A stretch of 64,000 nt of DNA from Pseudorhodobacter sp. PARRP1. Its GTDB lineage: Bacteria > Pseudomonadota > Alphaproteobacteria > Rhodobacterales > Rhodobacteraceae. A program made the translations under genes and the position numbers. Position 1 is the first letter of the stretch, and each line of letters begins with the position of its first letter. The notes below the pieces were generated by a model. It did no database searches. It saw nothing but the letters and a program-made list of their open reading frames with translations, and was not told the origin of the DNA. The stretch is taken from assembly GCA_002256245.1 (NCBI GenBank), contig NKIU01000001.1, forward strand, positions 858,232 to 922,231. Direction: 5' to 3'. Positions 32,008-41,493 of the stretch are shown here, piece by piece.

Positions 32008-33381
32008 ATGGTTCCCGCTTTTGCTGAGGCTGACGCCGTATCGCGGCCGCTGTATGTGGTTGCGGTGGATGGTTTGGCCGATTTTCTGGCCGGTCAGCCG
32101 GAAGCGGTGCGGGCTTGGCTTGCGGCTTGCGGATTTGCGGCGGGTTTGGGCGATCTGCGGCTGATCCCCGGTGGCGATGGCGTGGCGGCGGCGGTGATCG
32201 GCTTTGGCACGGCGGCGACGCGGGCGCGCGGCCGGTTTGGTTTGGCCAAGGCGGCGGGATTGCCTGCCGGCGCGTGGCATCTGGTGGGCGCTCTGACGCA
32301 AGGCGAGCGGGATGAGGTGGCCTTGGGCTGGCTGCTGTCGCAGTATCGCTTTGACCGTTACCGCAAGATGGCTGCATCTGACGCGGCGCTGGTGCTGCCC
32401 GAGGGCTGTGATGGTGCGCGCCTGCTGGCGATGGCGGCGGGAGAGTATCTGATCCGCGATCTGATCAACACGCCTGCGCAGGATATGGGGCCGGATGAAT
32501 TAGAGGCTGCCTTTGTGGGCTTGGCGGGGCGGTTTGGCGCGCGGGCCAAGGTGGTGAAAGGCGCGGCACTGCTGGAGCAGAACTTCCCGATGATCCATGC
32601 GGTCGGTCGCGCCTCGCCGCGCGAACCGCGGTTGCTCGAGATGCATTGGGGGTCGGTGGGGCCAAGCCTGACGCTGGTCGGCAAGGGGGTGTGTTTTGAC
32701 ACGGGCGGGTTGAACATCAAAACCGCCGGTATGCTGCTGATGAAAAAGGATATGGGCGGGGCGGCCACGGTGATGGGGCTGGCGCAGATGATCATGCAGC
32801 TGGGCCTGCCCGTGCGTCTGCGGGTGATCGTGGCGGCGGTTGAGAATGTGATTGCAGGCAATGCCTTGAAGCCAAAGGATATTCTGACCTCTCGCAAGGG
32901 GCTGACGGTTGAGGTCAACGATACCGATGCCGAGGGCCGGCTGGTGTTGGGCGATGCTTTGGCGCTGGCAACCGAGACTCCGACCGACGTGTTGATCTCG
33001 ATGGCGACGCTGACGGGGGCGGCGCGCACCGCGCTGGGGCCAGATCTGGCACCGTATTACACCGATGATGCGGTGATGGCGCAGGCGCTCGAGGATGGGG
33101 CGCGGGCGACGTTTGATCCGGTCTGGCGGCTGCCATTTCACACCCCCTATGAGCCGATTATCGAGCCTAGCATTGCCGATCTGGATAACGCCCCCGGCTG
33201 GGGTTTTGCTGGATCGGTGACGGCGGCCCTGTTCCTGCGCCGCTTTGCCGATCATCCGCGCTACATGCATTTTGACATCTACGGCCATACCCCCGCCGAT
33301 GCGCCTGCGCGGCCAAAGGGCGGCGTGGGGCAAGGTGCGCGGGCTATTCTGGCGGGGCTTCCGGCGATGTTGGGGCTGTAG
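32008..33381 (+). CDS. Leucyl aminopeptidase family protein (M17)
   Basis: VGKGVCFDTGGLNIKTAGMLLMKKDMGGAATVMGLA and NDTDAEGRLVLGDALALA. Confidence 0.93.
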   Translation: MVPAFAEADAVSRPLYVVAVDGLADFLAGQPEAVRAWLAACGFAAGLGDLRLIPGGDGVAAAVIGFGTAATRARGRFGLAKAAGLPAGAWHLVGALTQGERDEVALGWLLSQYRFDRYRKMAASDAALVLPEGCDGARLLAMAAGEYLIRDLINTPAQDMGPDELEAAFVGLAGRFGARAKVVKGAALLEQNFPMIHAVGRASPREPRLLEMHWGSVGPSLTLVGKGVCFDTGGLNIKTAGMLLMKKDMGGAATVMGLAQMIMQLGLPVRLRVIVAAVENVIAGNALKPKDILTSRKGLTVEVNDTDAEGRLVLGDALALATETPTDVLISMATLTGAARTALGPDLAPYYTDDAVMAQALEDGARATFDPVWRLPFHTPYEPIIEPSIADLDNAPGWGFAGSVTAALFLRRFADHPRYMHFDIYGHTPADAPARPKGGVGQGARAILAGLPAMLGL

Positions 33382-33382
33382 G

Positions 33383-34201
33383 ATGGATCGCCGCACCACA
33401 CCCGCCACGGCGCGCGCGGCCCATGTCTCGCTGAAAGGGCTGGTCGAAGCCCCGCATTATACCGAGGGCGAAAAGCGCCGTGTGGCGATGCCTTTGGTGG
33501 ATCTGTTGCGCGCACCCGGTGGGGCGCGGGATCGCCAGCTTTTGCTGGGCGACGGCTTTACCGTGATTGATCACCAGGACGGCTATGCCTTTGGCTTTGC
33601 GTCAAAAGACGGCTATTGCGGCTGGCTGCCCGAGCAGGCCTTGGGCGAAGGCCCGAAGCCCACGCATTGGGTCGCCACCCCCGGCACGCATCTTTACCCC
33701 GAACCCCGCGTGCAGGCGCGCGAGATTGCCGCCCTCAGCATGGGGGCGCAGGTGGCGGTGATCGCGCAGGGGGCGAAATTCACTGAAACCACGCAAGGCT
33801 TTATCCCGACGCCGCATCTGCTGCCGCTGGGCCAGTATCACCACGACCCGATTGCGGTGGCCGAGGGCTTTCTGGGCGTGCCCTATCTGTGGGGCGGCAA
33901 TTCGCGGGCAGGGATTGATTGCTCGGGTCTGGCGCAGGGCGCGCTGCTGGCTTGCGGCATCAAGGCGGCGGGCGATTCCGATCTGCAGCAAAGCTTGGGG
34001 CATGAGGTTGCCGACGGCGACAGCCTTCAACGCGGCGATCTGGTGTTCTGGAAGGGCCATGTGGCGCTGGTGGTGGATGAGTCGCGGCTGATCCATGCCA
34101 ACGGGCACACGATGTCGGTGGCCTATGAAGGGATCGCGGCCTGCATCGCGCGGGTGCTGGCGGCAGAGGGCCAGGCTGTCAGCCATCGGCGCAGGGTGTA
34201 G
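33383..34201 (+). CDS. NlpC/P60 family peptidase
   Basis: VPYLWGGNSRAGIDCSGLAQGALLACGI, GHVALVVDESRLIHANGHT; start at MDRRTTPATA. Confidence 0.9.
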   Translation: MDRRTTPATARAAHVSLKGLVEAPHYTEGEKRRVAMPLVDLLRAPGGARDRQLLLGDGFTVIDHQDGYAFGFASKDGYCGWLPEQALGEGPKPTHWVATPGTHLYPEPRVQAREIAALSMGAQVAVIAQGAKFTETTQGFIPTPHLLPLGQYHHDPIAVAEGFLGVPYLWGGNSRAGIDCSGLAQGALLACGIKAAGDSDLQQSLGHEVADGDSLQRGDLVFWKGHVALVVDESRLIHANGHTMSVAYEGIAACIARVLAAEGQAVSHRRRV

Positions 34202-34233
34202 CGCACGGCGTCTTACAGACCCCAAACCGAGAG

Positions 34234-34257
34234 AAAACGCTGCGGGGCAGCGTTTTT
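34234..34257 (+). terminator. Rho-independent terminator after the NlpC/P60 gene
   Basis: AAAACGCTGC-GGG-GCAGCGTTTT(T) perfect 10-bp stem. Confidence 0.75.
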
Positions 34258-34264
34258 CGGTTTG

Positions 34265-34414
34265 TTGCTCATAAGGCCAAAGGCCGTTGAGCAAGAGGGG
34301 TCGTGCCACAAACCGTCGCTGTCAAAATCGGGGCGCGCCTGACTGGGCGGGCGCGGCAACGCGCCTGCCAAGGGGCAGGCAGGCGCGGCCCGATTTGTCG
34401 CGTGACAAATCGGG
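34265..34414. repeat. Cluster of inverted repeats
   Basis: TTGCTCA..GGCC-AAA-GGCC..TGAGCAA (34265-34294); gcgcctgcc-aagg-ggcaggcaggcgc (~34361-34386); CCCGATTTGTC-GCGT-GACAAATCGGG (34389-34414). Confidence 0.65.
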
Positions 34415-34496
34415 CAAGACCCCCCGCCGGCGCAACATGTTCACGTCACACGATCAACTCTTGCTTCACCAAGCACAACGCCACCCCCACACCCCC

Positions 34497-34564
34497 CGCC
34501 GCCCCGGACTTGATCCGGGGCCTCCGGTCTCACCACGAGGCCCCGGATCAAGTCCGGGGCGGCG
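34497..34564. repeat. Palindromic REP-like element, full inverted pair
   Basis: cgccgccccggacttgatccggggcctc (34497-34524) / gaggccccggatcaagtccggggcggcg (34537-34564), perfect 28-bp inverted repeat with a 12-nt spacer. Confidence 0.92.
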
Positions 34565-34582
34565 CGGTGCCGGCTGACACGC

Positions 34583-34936
34583 TCACTCCACCGGGCGGAT
34601 CAGTTTCTGCTCCAGCACGCGCAGCACCTGTGCCAGATCGTGACCCCGGCGCAGGATGAAACCGTCCATCCCGACCACCGCATACATGCCCTGCCGCGCC
34701 CGCAGCTTGGGGCGCTTTTCGATGCGATACAGCGGAAATTCGGCGGTGCGGCGGAACACTGAAAACACCGCCGCCTCGCGCAGGAACGACAGGCCATAGT
34801 CGCGCCATTCGCCCGCCGCCACCATCTGACCATACAGCCGCAAGATCGCGCCAAGCTCGTGGCGATCAAAAGTAACCTGATCCGGCAGGGGTTCGGGCGG
34901 GGGGAAAGGGGTCGGCGTTTGCACCGTCATGGGCAA
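34583..34936 (-). CDS. DUF2794 domain-containing protein
   Basis: VTFDRHELGAILRLYGQMVAAGEWRDYGLSFLREAAVFSVFRRTAEFPLYRIEKRPKLRARQGMYAVVGMDGFILRRGHDLAQVLRVLE. Confidence 0.82.
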   Translation of the reverse strand: MPMTVQTPTPFPPPEPLPDQVTFDRHELGAILRLYGQMVAAGEWRDYGLSFLREAAVFSVFRRTAEFPLYRIEKRPKLRARQGMYAVVGMDGFILRRGHDLAQVLRVLEQKLIRPVE

Positions 34937-35179
34937 AGTTTACCCAAGGCCTGCGGCAAATCAAGCCCCGGAAATCACCGCATACAACCCATGCGTGCAA
35001 ATGCCCTTCCGGCTTGGGGACTCGTGCCCCGATTTTGCCGCCACAATGCCCGCAAATGGCCCCGCGCCCTGCGCAATGCCGCCGCGTTCGGGCGTCATAC
35101 AGAACGGGCTACAGTGCAACGAAACCGGTGGAGCAGGTCTTTGCCCCCGCCCAGCTTGCTTCACCGGCGCTGTCGCAAC

Positions 35180-35211
35180 AAAGGCCTCTGCCGCAAGGTA
35201 GAGGCCTTTTC
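35180..35211. terminator. Strong hairpin terminator between two - strand genes
   Basis: AAAGGCCTCTGCC-GCAA-GGTAGAGGCCTTTT; usable on both strands. Confidence 0.6.
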
Positions 35212-35241
35212 CATATCGCAGGCACGCTTGGTCGCGCAGGC

Positions 35242-36234
35242 TTACAAAAACCCGCGAGCCAGCCGCAATTCGCCCACCGTCAGGCCGCGGCAGTTCACCT
35301 CCGGCGCGGGCAGGCGTTTCTGAGCCATCGGGTGGGCGGCATCCAGCACCCCCAACTGCGCCAGTATCGCCACCAAAGCCGCTTCCGAGGCGCGGGAATT
35401 GCCATCCTCGATCTTCAGCGCCACGCCCAGCTTTTTCTCGGGGATGATGGCGATGAACACCGCCTCGGCCCCGGTCTTGATCGCCACCCGGCCCCCCATC
35501 GCGCGCATCAACTCGGTGCAGGCCCGGCCCTCGCCCGCAACCAGTTCGGGGTGGGCGGCCATCGAACGGGTCAACCGGTGCATCGCGCGGTCGCGCACCG
35601 AACCCGTGTCCTTGGACGCAGCAAACGCCGCCATGCCGCGCGCAAGCCCCGCCACCGACATCGCGAAATTCGGCGCCGAGCAGCCGTCGATGCCGTAACC
35701 GGCGCTGGTCTCACCGGTGACTTCCTCGGTCGCGGCCTTGATCGCCTTTTGCAGCGGATGATCCAGCTCGACGTATTCCGGCCCGGCCTTCAGATGCTGC
35801 GTGGTGGTCAAGAACCCCGAGTGTTTGCCGGAACAGTTGTTGTGCAACTGACAGTGCGCTTCATGGCCCAAGATCAGCCGGTCGCGCTCGGTGCGATCGT
35901 AGGGTTCATGCGATCCACACCGCAGGTCGGCCTCGCCCAGACCCAGATCGGCCAGCCAGCGGTTGGCCATGCCCACATGCAGCGCCGCCCCCTGATGGCT
36001 GGCGCAAGACAATGCGATATGGGCATCGCTCAGCCCCGCCGCATCGGCCGCACCGGATTCCAAAAGCGGCAAGGCTTGCAGCATCTTGCACGACGAACGC
36101 GGAAAGATCACCCGGTCCGCATCACCCCAGGCCTGCACGATCTGGCCTGCCTCATCGCAGATCACCGCGTGGCCGCGATGCGTGCTTTCCAGCAATCCGC
36201 CCCGCCACAGCTCCACCATTTCTGCCGCTGCCAT
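35242..36234 (-). CDS. L-asparaginase II family (Rhizobium-type) protein
   Basis: FPRSSCKMLQALPLLESGAAD, HIALSCASHQGAALHV, LHNNCSGKHSGFL, GYGIDGCSAPNFAMSVAGLA. Confidence 0.88.
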   Translation of the reverse strand: MAAAEMVELWRGGLLESTHRGHAVICDEAGQIVQAWGDADRVIFPRSSCKMLQALPLLESGAADAAGLSDAHIALSCASHQGAALHVGMANRWLADLGLGEADLRCGSHEPYDRTERDRLILGHEAHCQLHNNCSGKHSGFLTTTQHLKAGPEYVELDHPLQKAIKAATEEVTGETSAGYGIDGCSAPNFAMSVAGLARGMAAFAASKDTGSVRDRAMHRLTRSMAAHPELVAGEGRACTELMRAMGGRVAIKTGAEAVFIAIIPEKKLGVALKIEDGNSRASEAALVAILAQLGVLDAAHPMAQKRLPAPEVNCRGLTVGELRLARGFL

Positions 36235-36412
36235 GCCATCCCCCTCACATATGCGCGATTTTCTGCCCGTTTGGCCCCGGCAGGGCTTTTACGAAGCGTC
36301 ATTTTTCGGTTATGAAGGCATATCGAGTGAAATTCTTGCGCGCCATCGAAAAACCGCACCTGAAGCGGCCACACCGGCGGGCAGAGGCAAAACGGCTTGG
36401 AGGCTGTAGAAC

Positions 36413-36940
36413 ATGACAAGCTGGATGACGCGCGCGGCAGGCGTTGCGATGATTTCCGTGATGGGCTTTGCGACGGGCGCTGTGGCGCAAGAGTCGACAA
36501 ACCGCGTCGCCACCATGACGGATTGGAGCGTGTTTGCCGACAAGAACCCGACCGAATGTTGGGGTGTGTCAAGCCCGAAGGAAACCGTCAACACCAAGGA
36601 CGGCAAGCCGGTTTCGGTGCGGCGCGGCGATATTTTGCTGTTCGTCACCTTCCGGCCCGGCGCCAAGGGTGAAACCTCGTTCTCGGGCGGCTATCCGTTT
36701 GCGCCGGGGTCCACGGTAAAGCTGGATGTTGATGGCACCTCGTTTGATCTGTTTGCAGATGGCGAATGGGCGTGGCCGGGAACTTCTGACGACGATGCGA
36801 CGATTCTGGCGGCGCTGAAAAAGGGCACCACGGCGGTGCTGACCGCGCGGTCGGCCAAGGGCACCCAGACCAAAGACAGCTTCAGCCTGCGCGGCTTTAC
36901 CGCCGCGATGGACGAAGCCGCCAAACAGTGCGCCCAGTAA
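36413..36940 (+). CDS. IalB-like (invasion-associated locus B related) periplasmic protein
   Basis: Signal peptide; DWSVFADKNPTECWGVSSPKE..., FDLFADGEWAWP, VLTARSAKGTQTKDSFSLRGFTAAMDEAAKQC. Confidence 0.7.
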   Translation: MTSWMTRAAGVAMISVMGFATGAVAQESTNRVATMTDWSVFADKNPTECWGVSSPKETVNTKDGKPVSVRRGDILLFVTFRPGAKGETSFSGGYPFAPGSTVKLDVDGTSFDLFADGEWAWPGTSDDDATILAALKKGTTAVLTARSAKGTQTKDSFSLRGFTAAMDEAAKQCAQ

Positions 36941-37107
36941 TCTGACGCGCGCCGGGTTTAGCTGACCCAATATCTCAAGATTTTCGCAACCGGGGCATCG
37001 CCTCGGTTGTTTGCATTTGCGGCCTTGGCAAAGATTTGGTGGCTGTGGTTGAATTTGTTCCTGTTCTGTTCTATATTCAAAGTCCAGAACCAAGACGAGG
37101 TGATGTT

Positions 37108-37401
37108 ATGGAAGCCACTACATTTGCCATCGCTGCGACAGAGCGGCAGTTGTCTTACGCCCGCTCGTTGGCGCAGCGCAATGGGGTCGTGCTGCCGTGG
37201 GATGTGCAGTTGGATCGCCGCAGCCTCAGCACGTGGATTGACGCGCAGGCCAAACTGCGCCCGATGGAAAGCGATGGGCGGCCCAGCTCGAAACAGGTGG
37301 CCTTTGCCGAGAAGATCGCGCGCTACAAGCGCCGTGCGGTGCCGGATGAATGTTTCCGCGACCGCCAGTTGCTGGCGCGCTGGATCGACAGCAACCGCTG
37401 A
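37108..37401 (+). CDS. Small hypothetical protein with an internal duplication
   Basis: MEATTFAIAATERQLSYARSLAQRN...DRRSLSTWID... / SSKQVAFAEKIARYK...DRQLLARWID; start at 37108. Confidence 0.7.
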   Translation: MEATTFAIAATERQLSYARSLAQRNGVVLPWDVQLDRRSLSTWIDAQAKLRPMESDGRPSSKQVAFAEKIARYKRRAVPDECFRDRQLLARWIDSNR

Positions 37402-37733
37402 CGTTGGGGCTGATCGACATTCACGCGCTTGCGGATCGTCAGACCGGGCGGGGTTTACCCCTGAAGTCGGCTCAACGGGAAACCACATGAGGCCATTCAG
37501 GCCCGGCGGTTTCAGCGGCATCCGCACCGCGTGGCGAAGGCGATGGCCTTCGCCAGAGTTTCGAAGGAGACTGTCGATACCCTCCAGACTTCGCGCAAGC
37601 AGGTCGGAAATGGCATGAAAACCGTGCCATTTCATCTGTGGCCGGAGGATAATTCAGAATATGCATCCATTGCCCCTGTGCTGTGCCAAAGGTATGCAAT
37701 GGGCAAAACTTTTGCATGGAATCGCAGCGCATG

Positions 37734-38189
37734 ACCCAAGCCCAGACCCCCGCCCGCATCGCCTTTATCAAAGCCCGCTGGCACGCAGACATCGTCGATC
37801 AGGCGCATAACGGCTTTGTGGCCGAGGCGAAAACCCTGCTGCCCGGTGCCACGATTGACGCCTTCGAGGTGCCCGGCGCGTTTGAGATGCCGCTGGTGGC
37901 GAAAAAGCTGGCCAAGACCGGACGCTATGATGCGATTGTCGCGGCGGCTTTGGTGGTGGATGGCGGGATTTACCGGCATGATTTCGTGGCCGGGGCCGTG
38001 GTGACGGGGCTGATGAATGTGGGCCTGGAAACCGGCGTGCCGGTGTTTTCGGTCTCGCTGACGCCGCATAACTTCCAGCCGGTCGATAGCCTGATCGCCT
38101 ATTACACGGCGCATTTCGTCAAAAAGGGTGCCGAGGCCGCCCATGCTGTGCAGCAGATTCTGGCGCTAGAGCCGCAGCTTTCGGCCTAA
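37734..38189 (+). CDS. ribH: 6,7-dimethyl-8-ribityllumazine synthase (RibH2-like)
   Basis: [71 protein letters not shown]; start uncertain (MESQRM or internal MTQAQT). Confidence 0.88.
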   Translation, partial: TQAQTPARIAFIKARWHADIVDQAHNGFVAEAKTLLPGATIDAFEVPGAFEMPLVAKKLAKTGRYDAIVAAALVVDGGIYRHDFVAGAVVTGLMNVGLETGVPVFSVSLTPHNFQPVDSLIAYYTAHFVKKGAEAAHAVQQILALEPQLSA

Positions 38190-38268
38190 AGCGGCGCGGC
38201 TGATATGGTGGTTTTGTTTTGCCCGCAAATCCCCTATATCAGTCGCTTCCCAGCCCAAGGACGCTGCC

Positions 38269-39462
38269 ATGACTGCCCCGACCCAACACGCCCCGATCAC
38301 CCAAGACGTGCTGACCATTCCGCGCAAAATCCCCGAGGGCGGCAAGCCCAATCTTGTGGGCATGACGCGCGATCAGATGCGCGATGCGTTGATTGCGGCG
38401 GGCACGCCGGAAAAGGCCGCCAAGATGCGGGTCGGGCAGGTCTGGCAATGGGTCTATCATTGGGGCGTGCGCGATTTTGACCGCATGACCAATCTGGCCA
38501 AGGATTACCGCGCGCTGCTCGCCGAAAATTTCGTGCTGGAAGTGCCAGAGATCGTCACCAAACAAGTCTCGACCGATGGCACCCGCAAATATCTGGTCCG
38601 CATCGCCGGCGGGCACGAGGTTGAGGTGGTTTATATCCCCGAAACCGACCGTGGCACGCTTTGCATCTCGTCCCAAGTCGGCTGCACGCTGACCTGCACC
38701 TTCTGCCACACCGGCACGCAAAAGCTGGTGCGCAACCTGACGGCGGCGGAAATCGTGGGGCAAGTGATGCTTGCGCGCGATGATCTGGGCGAATGGCCGG
38801 TGCCCGGCGCGCCACGCGTGGAAACGCGGCTGGTCAGCAATATCGTGCTGATGGGCATGGGCGAGCCTTTGTATAACTTCGACAATGTGCGCGATGGGAT
38901 GAAGGTTGTGATGGACGGCGAGGGCATCGCCTTGGGTCGTCGCCGCATCACCCTGTCGACCAGCGGTGTGGTGCCGGAAATCGCCCGCACGGCGCAGGAA
39001 ATCGGCTGTCTGCTGGCCGTTAGCTTCCATGCAACGACGGATGAGGTCCGCGACGTGCTGGTGCCGATCAACAAGAAATGGAACATCGCGACGCTGCTGG
39101 AAGCCCTGCGCGAATACCCGAACCTGACCAATTCCGAGCGTATCACCTTTGAATATGTGATGCTGGATCACGTGAACGACAGCAAGGAAGACGCGTATCG
39201 CCTGATCGAGTTGCTGCGCGGCATCCCGGCCAAGGTCAATCTGATCCCGTTCAACGAATGGCCGGGGGCGCCTTACAAACGCTCGTCCGGCAACCGGATT
39301 CACGCCTTTGCCGACATCCTGTATAACGCCGGTTTTGCGACGCCGATCCGCACTCCGCGCGGCGAGGATATCATGGCGGCCTGTGGGCAGTTGAAATCGG
39401 CCACCGAAAAGCAGCGCAAATCGGCGCTGAAGGCCAGCCCGAACGCCGCCGCGGCTGAGTGA
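38269..39462 (+). CDS. rlmN: 23S rRNA (adenine(2503)-C(2))-methyltransferase RlmN
   Basis: Radical-SAM [33 protein letters not shown]-type [11 protein letters not shown] region ([21 protein letters not shown]). Confidence 0.95.
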   Translation: MTAPTQHAPITQDVLTIPRKIPEGGKPNLVGMTRDQMRDALIAAGTPEKAAKMRVGQVWQWVYHWGVRDFDRMTNLAKDYRALLAENFVLEVPEIVTKQVSTDGTRKYLVRIAGGHEVEVVYIPETDRGTLCISSQVGCTLTCTFCHTGTQKLVRNLTAAEIVGQVMLARDDLGEWPVPGAPRVETRLVSNIVLMGMGEPLYNFDNVRDGMKVVMDGEGIALGRRRITLSTSGVVPEIARTAQEIGCLLAVSFHATTDEVRDVLVPINKKWNIATLLEALREYPNLTNSERITFEYVMLDHVNDSKEDAYRLIELLRGIPAKVNLIPFNEWPGAPYKRSSGNRIHAFADILYNAGFATPIRTPRGEDIMAACGQLKSATEKQRKSALKASPNAAAAE

Positions 39463-39480
39463 AAACGTCGCAGACACTGT

Positions 39481-39496
39481 ATTGTGTCAACACAAT
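39481..39496. promoter_or_regulatory. Candidate operator upstream of the desaturase gene
   Basis: ATTGTGT-CA-ACACAAT, a 7+2+7 inverted repeat in the rlmN-desaturase gap. Confidence 0.4.
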
Positions 39497-39669
39497 GGAA
39501 CCAAAACTGAAGTTTCCGCTTCACAGCGCCGCGCGCCCGCGTCATGGTGGCCGCGTTAACGAAACGGCAAATATGGTCGTGCATCATCGCGCGACCCAAT
39601 CAACACAAGGCGCCAAACAGGCGCTGCGGCCCTCCGGTGGCTGACCGGGCGAGCGTAAGGGCGCTTTGA

Positions 39670-40707
39670 ATGACACAGACCGAGACTACCGCGCAGGCGG
39701 TTGAGCGCTCCGCCAAGGAATGGGTGTTGGTGCTGGCGAAATATCGCGAGCCTTCGACCTTCCGTTCGGTGTTTGAGTTGGTGGCCACGCTGGTGCCGTT
39801 CGTGATGCTGTGGGGGCTCGCTTGGGTGTCGCTGGATATCAGCTATTGGCTGGCCTTCGCGCTTGCCATGCTCAACGGGGTGTTTCTGGTGCGGATCTTC
39901 GTGATCCAGCATGATTGCGGCCATGCCTCGTATTTCACCAGCCGCACGGCGCAAGATTGGGTCGGCCGCTGTCTGGGTGTGCTGACGCTGACGCCCTATG
40001 ACGTGTGGAAGCGCACGCATTCCATCCACCACTCGCACCATGGCAATCTGGATCAGCGCGGCATCGGCGATGTGCTGACCCTGACGGTGGACGAATACCG
40101 CGCCCGCAGCCCCATGGGGCGGTTTCTTTACCGGATGTATCGCAACCCGTTGGTTTTGTTCGTGTTGGGGCCAAGCTATCTGTTCATCCTGCAAAACCGC
40201 CTGCCGTTCGGGCTGATGGACAAGGGGTGGAAGTATTGGACATCCGCCATGGGCACCAATGCGGTGATTTTCATCTCGATTGCGCTGATGATCTGGCTGG
40301 GCGGCTGGATGCCGTTGTTGCTGATCTATCTGCCGACCTCGGTGATTGCGGCGACGATTGGGGTGTGGCTGTTCTATGTGCAGCACCAGTTTGAAGAAAC
40401 CCATTGGTCGAAAACCGAAGACTGGCAGTTGCACGAGGCGGCGCTGGAAGGTTCGTCACACTACGTTCTGCCGCAACCCCTGCGCTGGCTGACCGCCAAT
40501 ATCGGCATCCACCATGTGCATCACCTCTACAGCCGCATCCCCTTCTACCGCCTGCCCGAGGTGTTGCGCGACAACGCCGACCTGGCAGAGGCCCAGCGTT
40601 TGACGATTTGGGAAAGTTTCCAGTCCGTAAAGTTGCATTTGTGGGATGAAAAACTACAAAAGCTTATGTCGTTTCGAGAGGCGAAGCGGTTGTACGGAAG
40701 GGCCTGA
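39670..40707 (+). CDS. Fatty acid desaturase
   Basis: Histidine boxes HDCGH, HSIHHSHHG, HHVHH. Confidence 0.92.
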   Translation: MTQTETTAQAVERSAKEWVLVLAKYREPSTFRSVFELVATLVPFVMLWGLAWVSLDISYWLAFALAMLNGVFLVRIFVIQHDCGHASYFTSRTAQDWVGRCLGVLTLTPYDVWKRTHSIHHSHHGNLDQRGIGDVLTLTVDEYRARSPMGRFLYRMYRNPLVLFVLGPSYLFILQNRLPFGLMDKGWKYWTSAMGTNAVIFISIALMIWLGGWMPLLLIYLPTSVIAATIGVWLFYVQHQFEETHWSKTEDWQLHEAALEGSSHYVLPQPLRWLTANIGIHHVHHLYSRIPFYRLPEVLRDNADLAEAQRLTIWESFQSVKLHLWDEKLQKLMSFREAKRLYGRA

Positions 40708-40711
40708 ACTT

Positions 40712-41380
40712 ATGGGTGAAGATATTCGGTTGACGGCCAGCGATGGCTTTGTCTGTGATGCCTATGTGGCGCGGCCTGCGGGTGTGCCCAAGGGCGGCAT
40801 CGTGGTGGTGCAAGAGATTTTCGGCGTGAACCCGCATATCCGCAGCGTGGCAGATCGCTATGCGGCGGAGGGCTATCTGGCGGTCGCGCCTGCGCTGTTT
40901 GACCGGGCAGAGCCGGGGTTTCAATCGGGCTATCAGCCCGAAGACATGCCGCGCGCCTATGCGATGATTGGCAAGGTGGCAAGCGGGCCTGCTCTGCTCG
41001 ACATCGAAGCCGCCGTCAAATTTGCGGCAAAGGCGGGCAAGGTGGGCGTGGTCGGCTTTTGCTGGGGCGGCACGCTGGCGTGGACGGCGGCGGCAGAACT
41101 GCCGGGGGTTTCGGCGGCGGTGGGTTACTATGGCGGCAACATCTTGGCGATGACCGATTTGCAGCCGAAATGCCCGGTTATCCTGCATTTCGGTGCCAAA
41201 GACGGCCATATCCCGGTGGACAAAGTGCGCGAATTCGCAGCCGCCCGCCCCGAATTGCCGATCTACATCTATGACGCCGACCACGGCTTTAACTGCGACG
41301 CGCGCGGATCGTATGACGCGGCTTCGGCCAAGCTTGCGCAGGAACGCAGCTCGGCGCATTTCGCCAAGCATTTGGCCTGA
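40712..41380 (+). CDS. Dienelactone hydrolase family protein
   Basis: GFCWGGTLAWTAAAE nucleophile elbow (Cys), VILHFGAKDGHIPVDKVREF, YDADHGFNCD. Confidence 0.92.
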   Translation: MGEDIRLTASDGFVCDAYVARPAGVPKGGIVVVQEIFGVNPHIRSVADRYAAEGYLAVAPALFDRAEPGFQSGYQPEDMPRAYAMIGKVASGPALLDIEAAVKFAAKAGKVGVVGFCWGGTLAWTAAAELPGVSAAVGYYGGNILAMTDLQPKCPVILHFGAKDGHIPVDKVREFAAARPELPIYIYDADHGFNCDARGSYDAASAKLAQERSSAHFAKHLA

Positions 41381-41493
41381 ATACTTGCGCGCCAGAGACC
41401 AAACTTCCCTTGGCTCTGGCGCGACAGATAAGAAGGTCTTCCCCGCTTTGCCCGGATTACTGGAACCAAATTTACCGCCATCGCCCCCAAAAA

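Noticed and set aside
35014-36315. 433-aa + strand ORF opposite asparaginase
   Set aside because: The opposite strand encodes a clear asparaginase family protein
37007-37618. 203-aa + strand ORF overlapping the small repeat protein
   Set aside because: Out of frame with 37108-37401, which has better start context and internal repeat conservation
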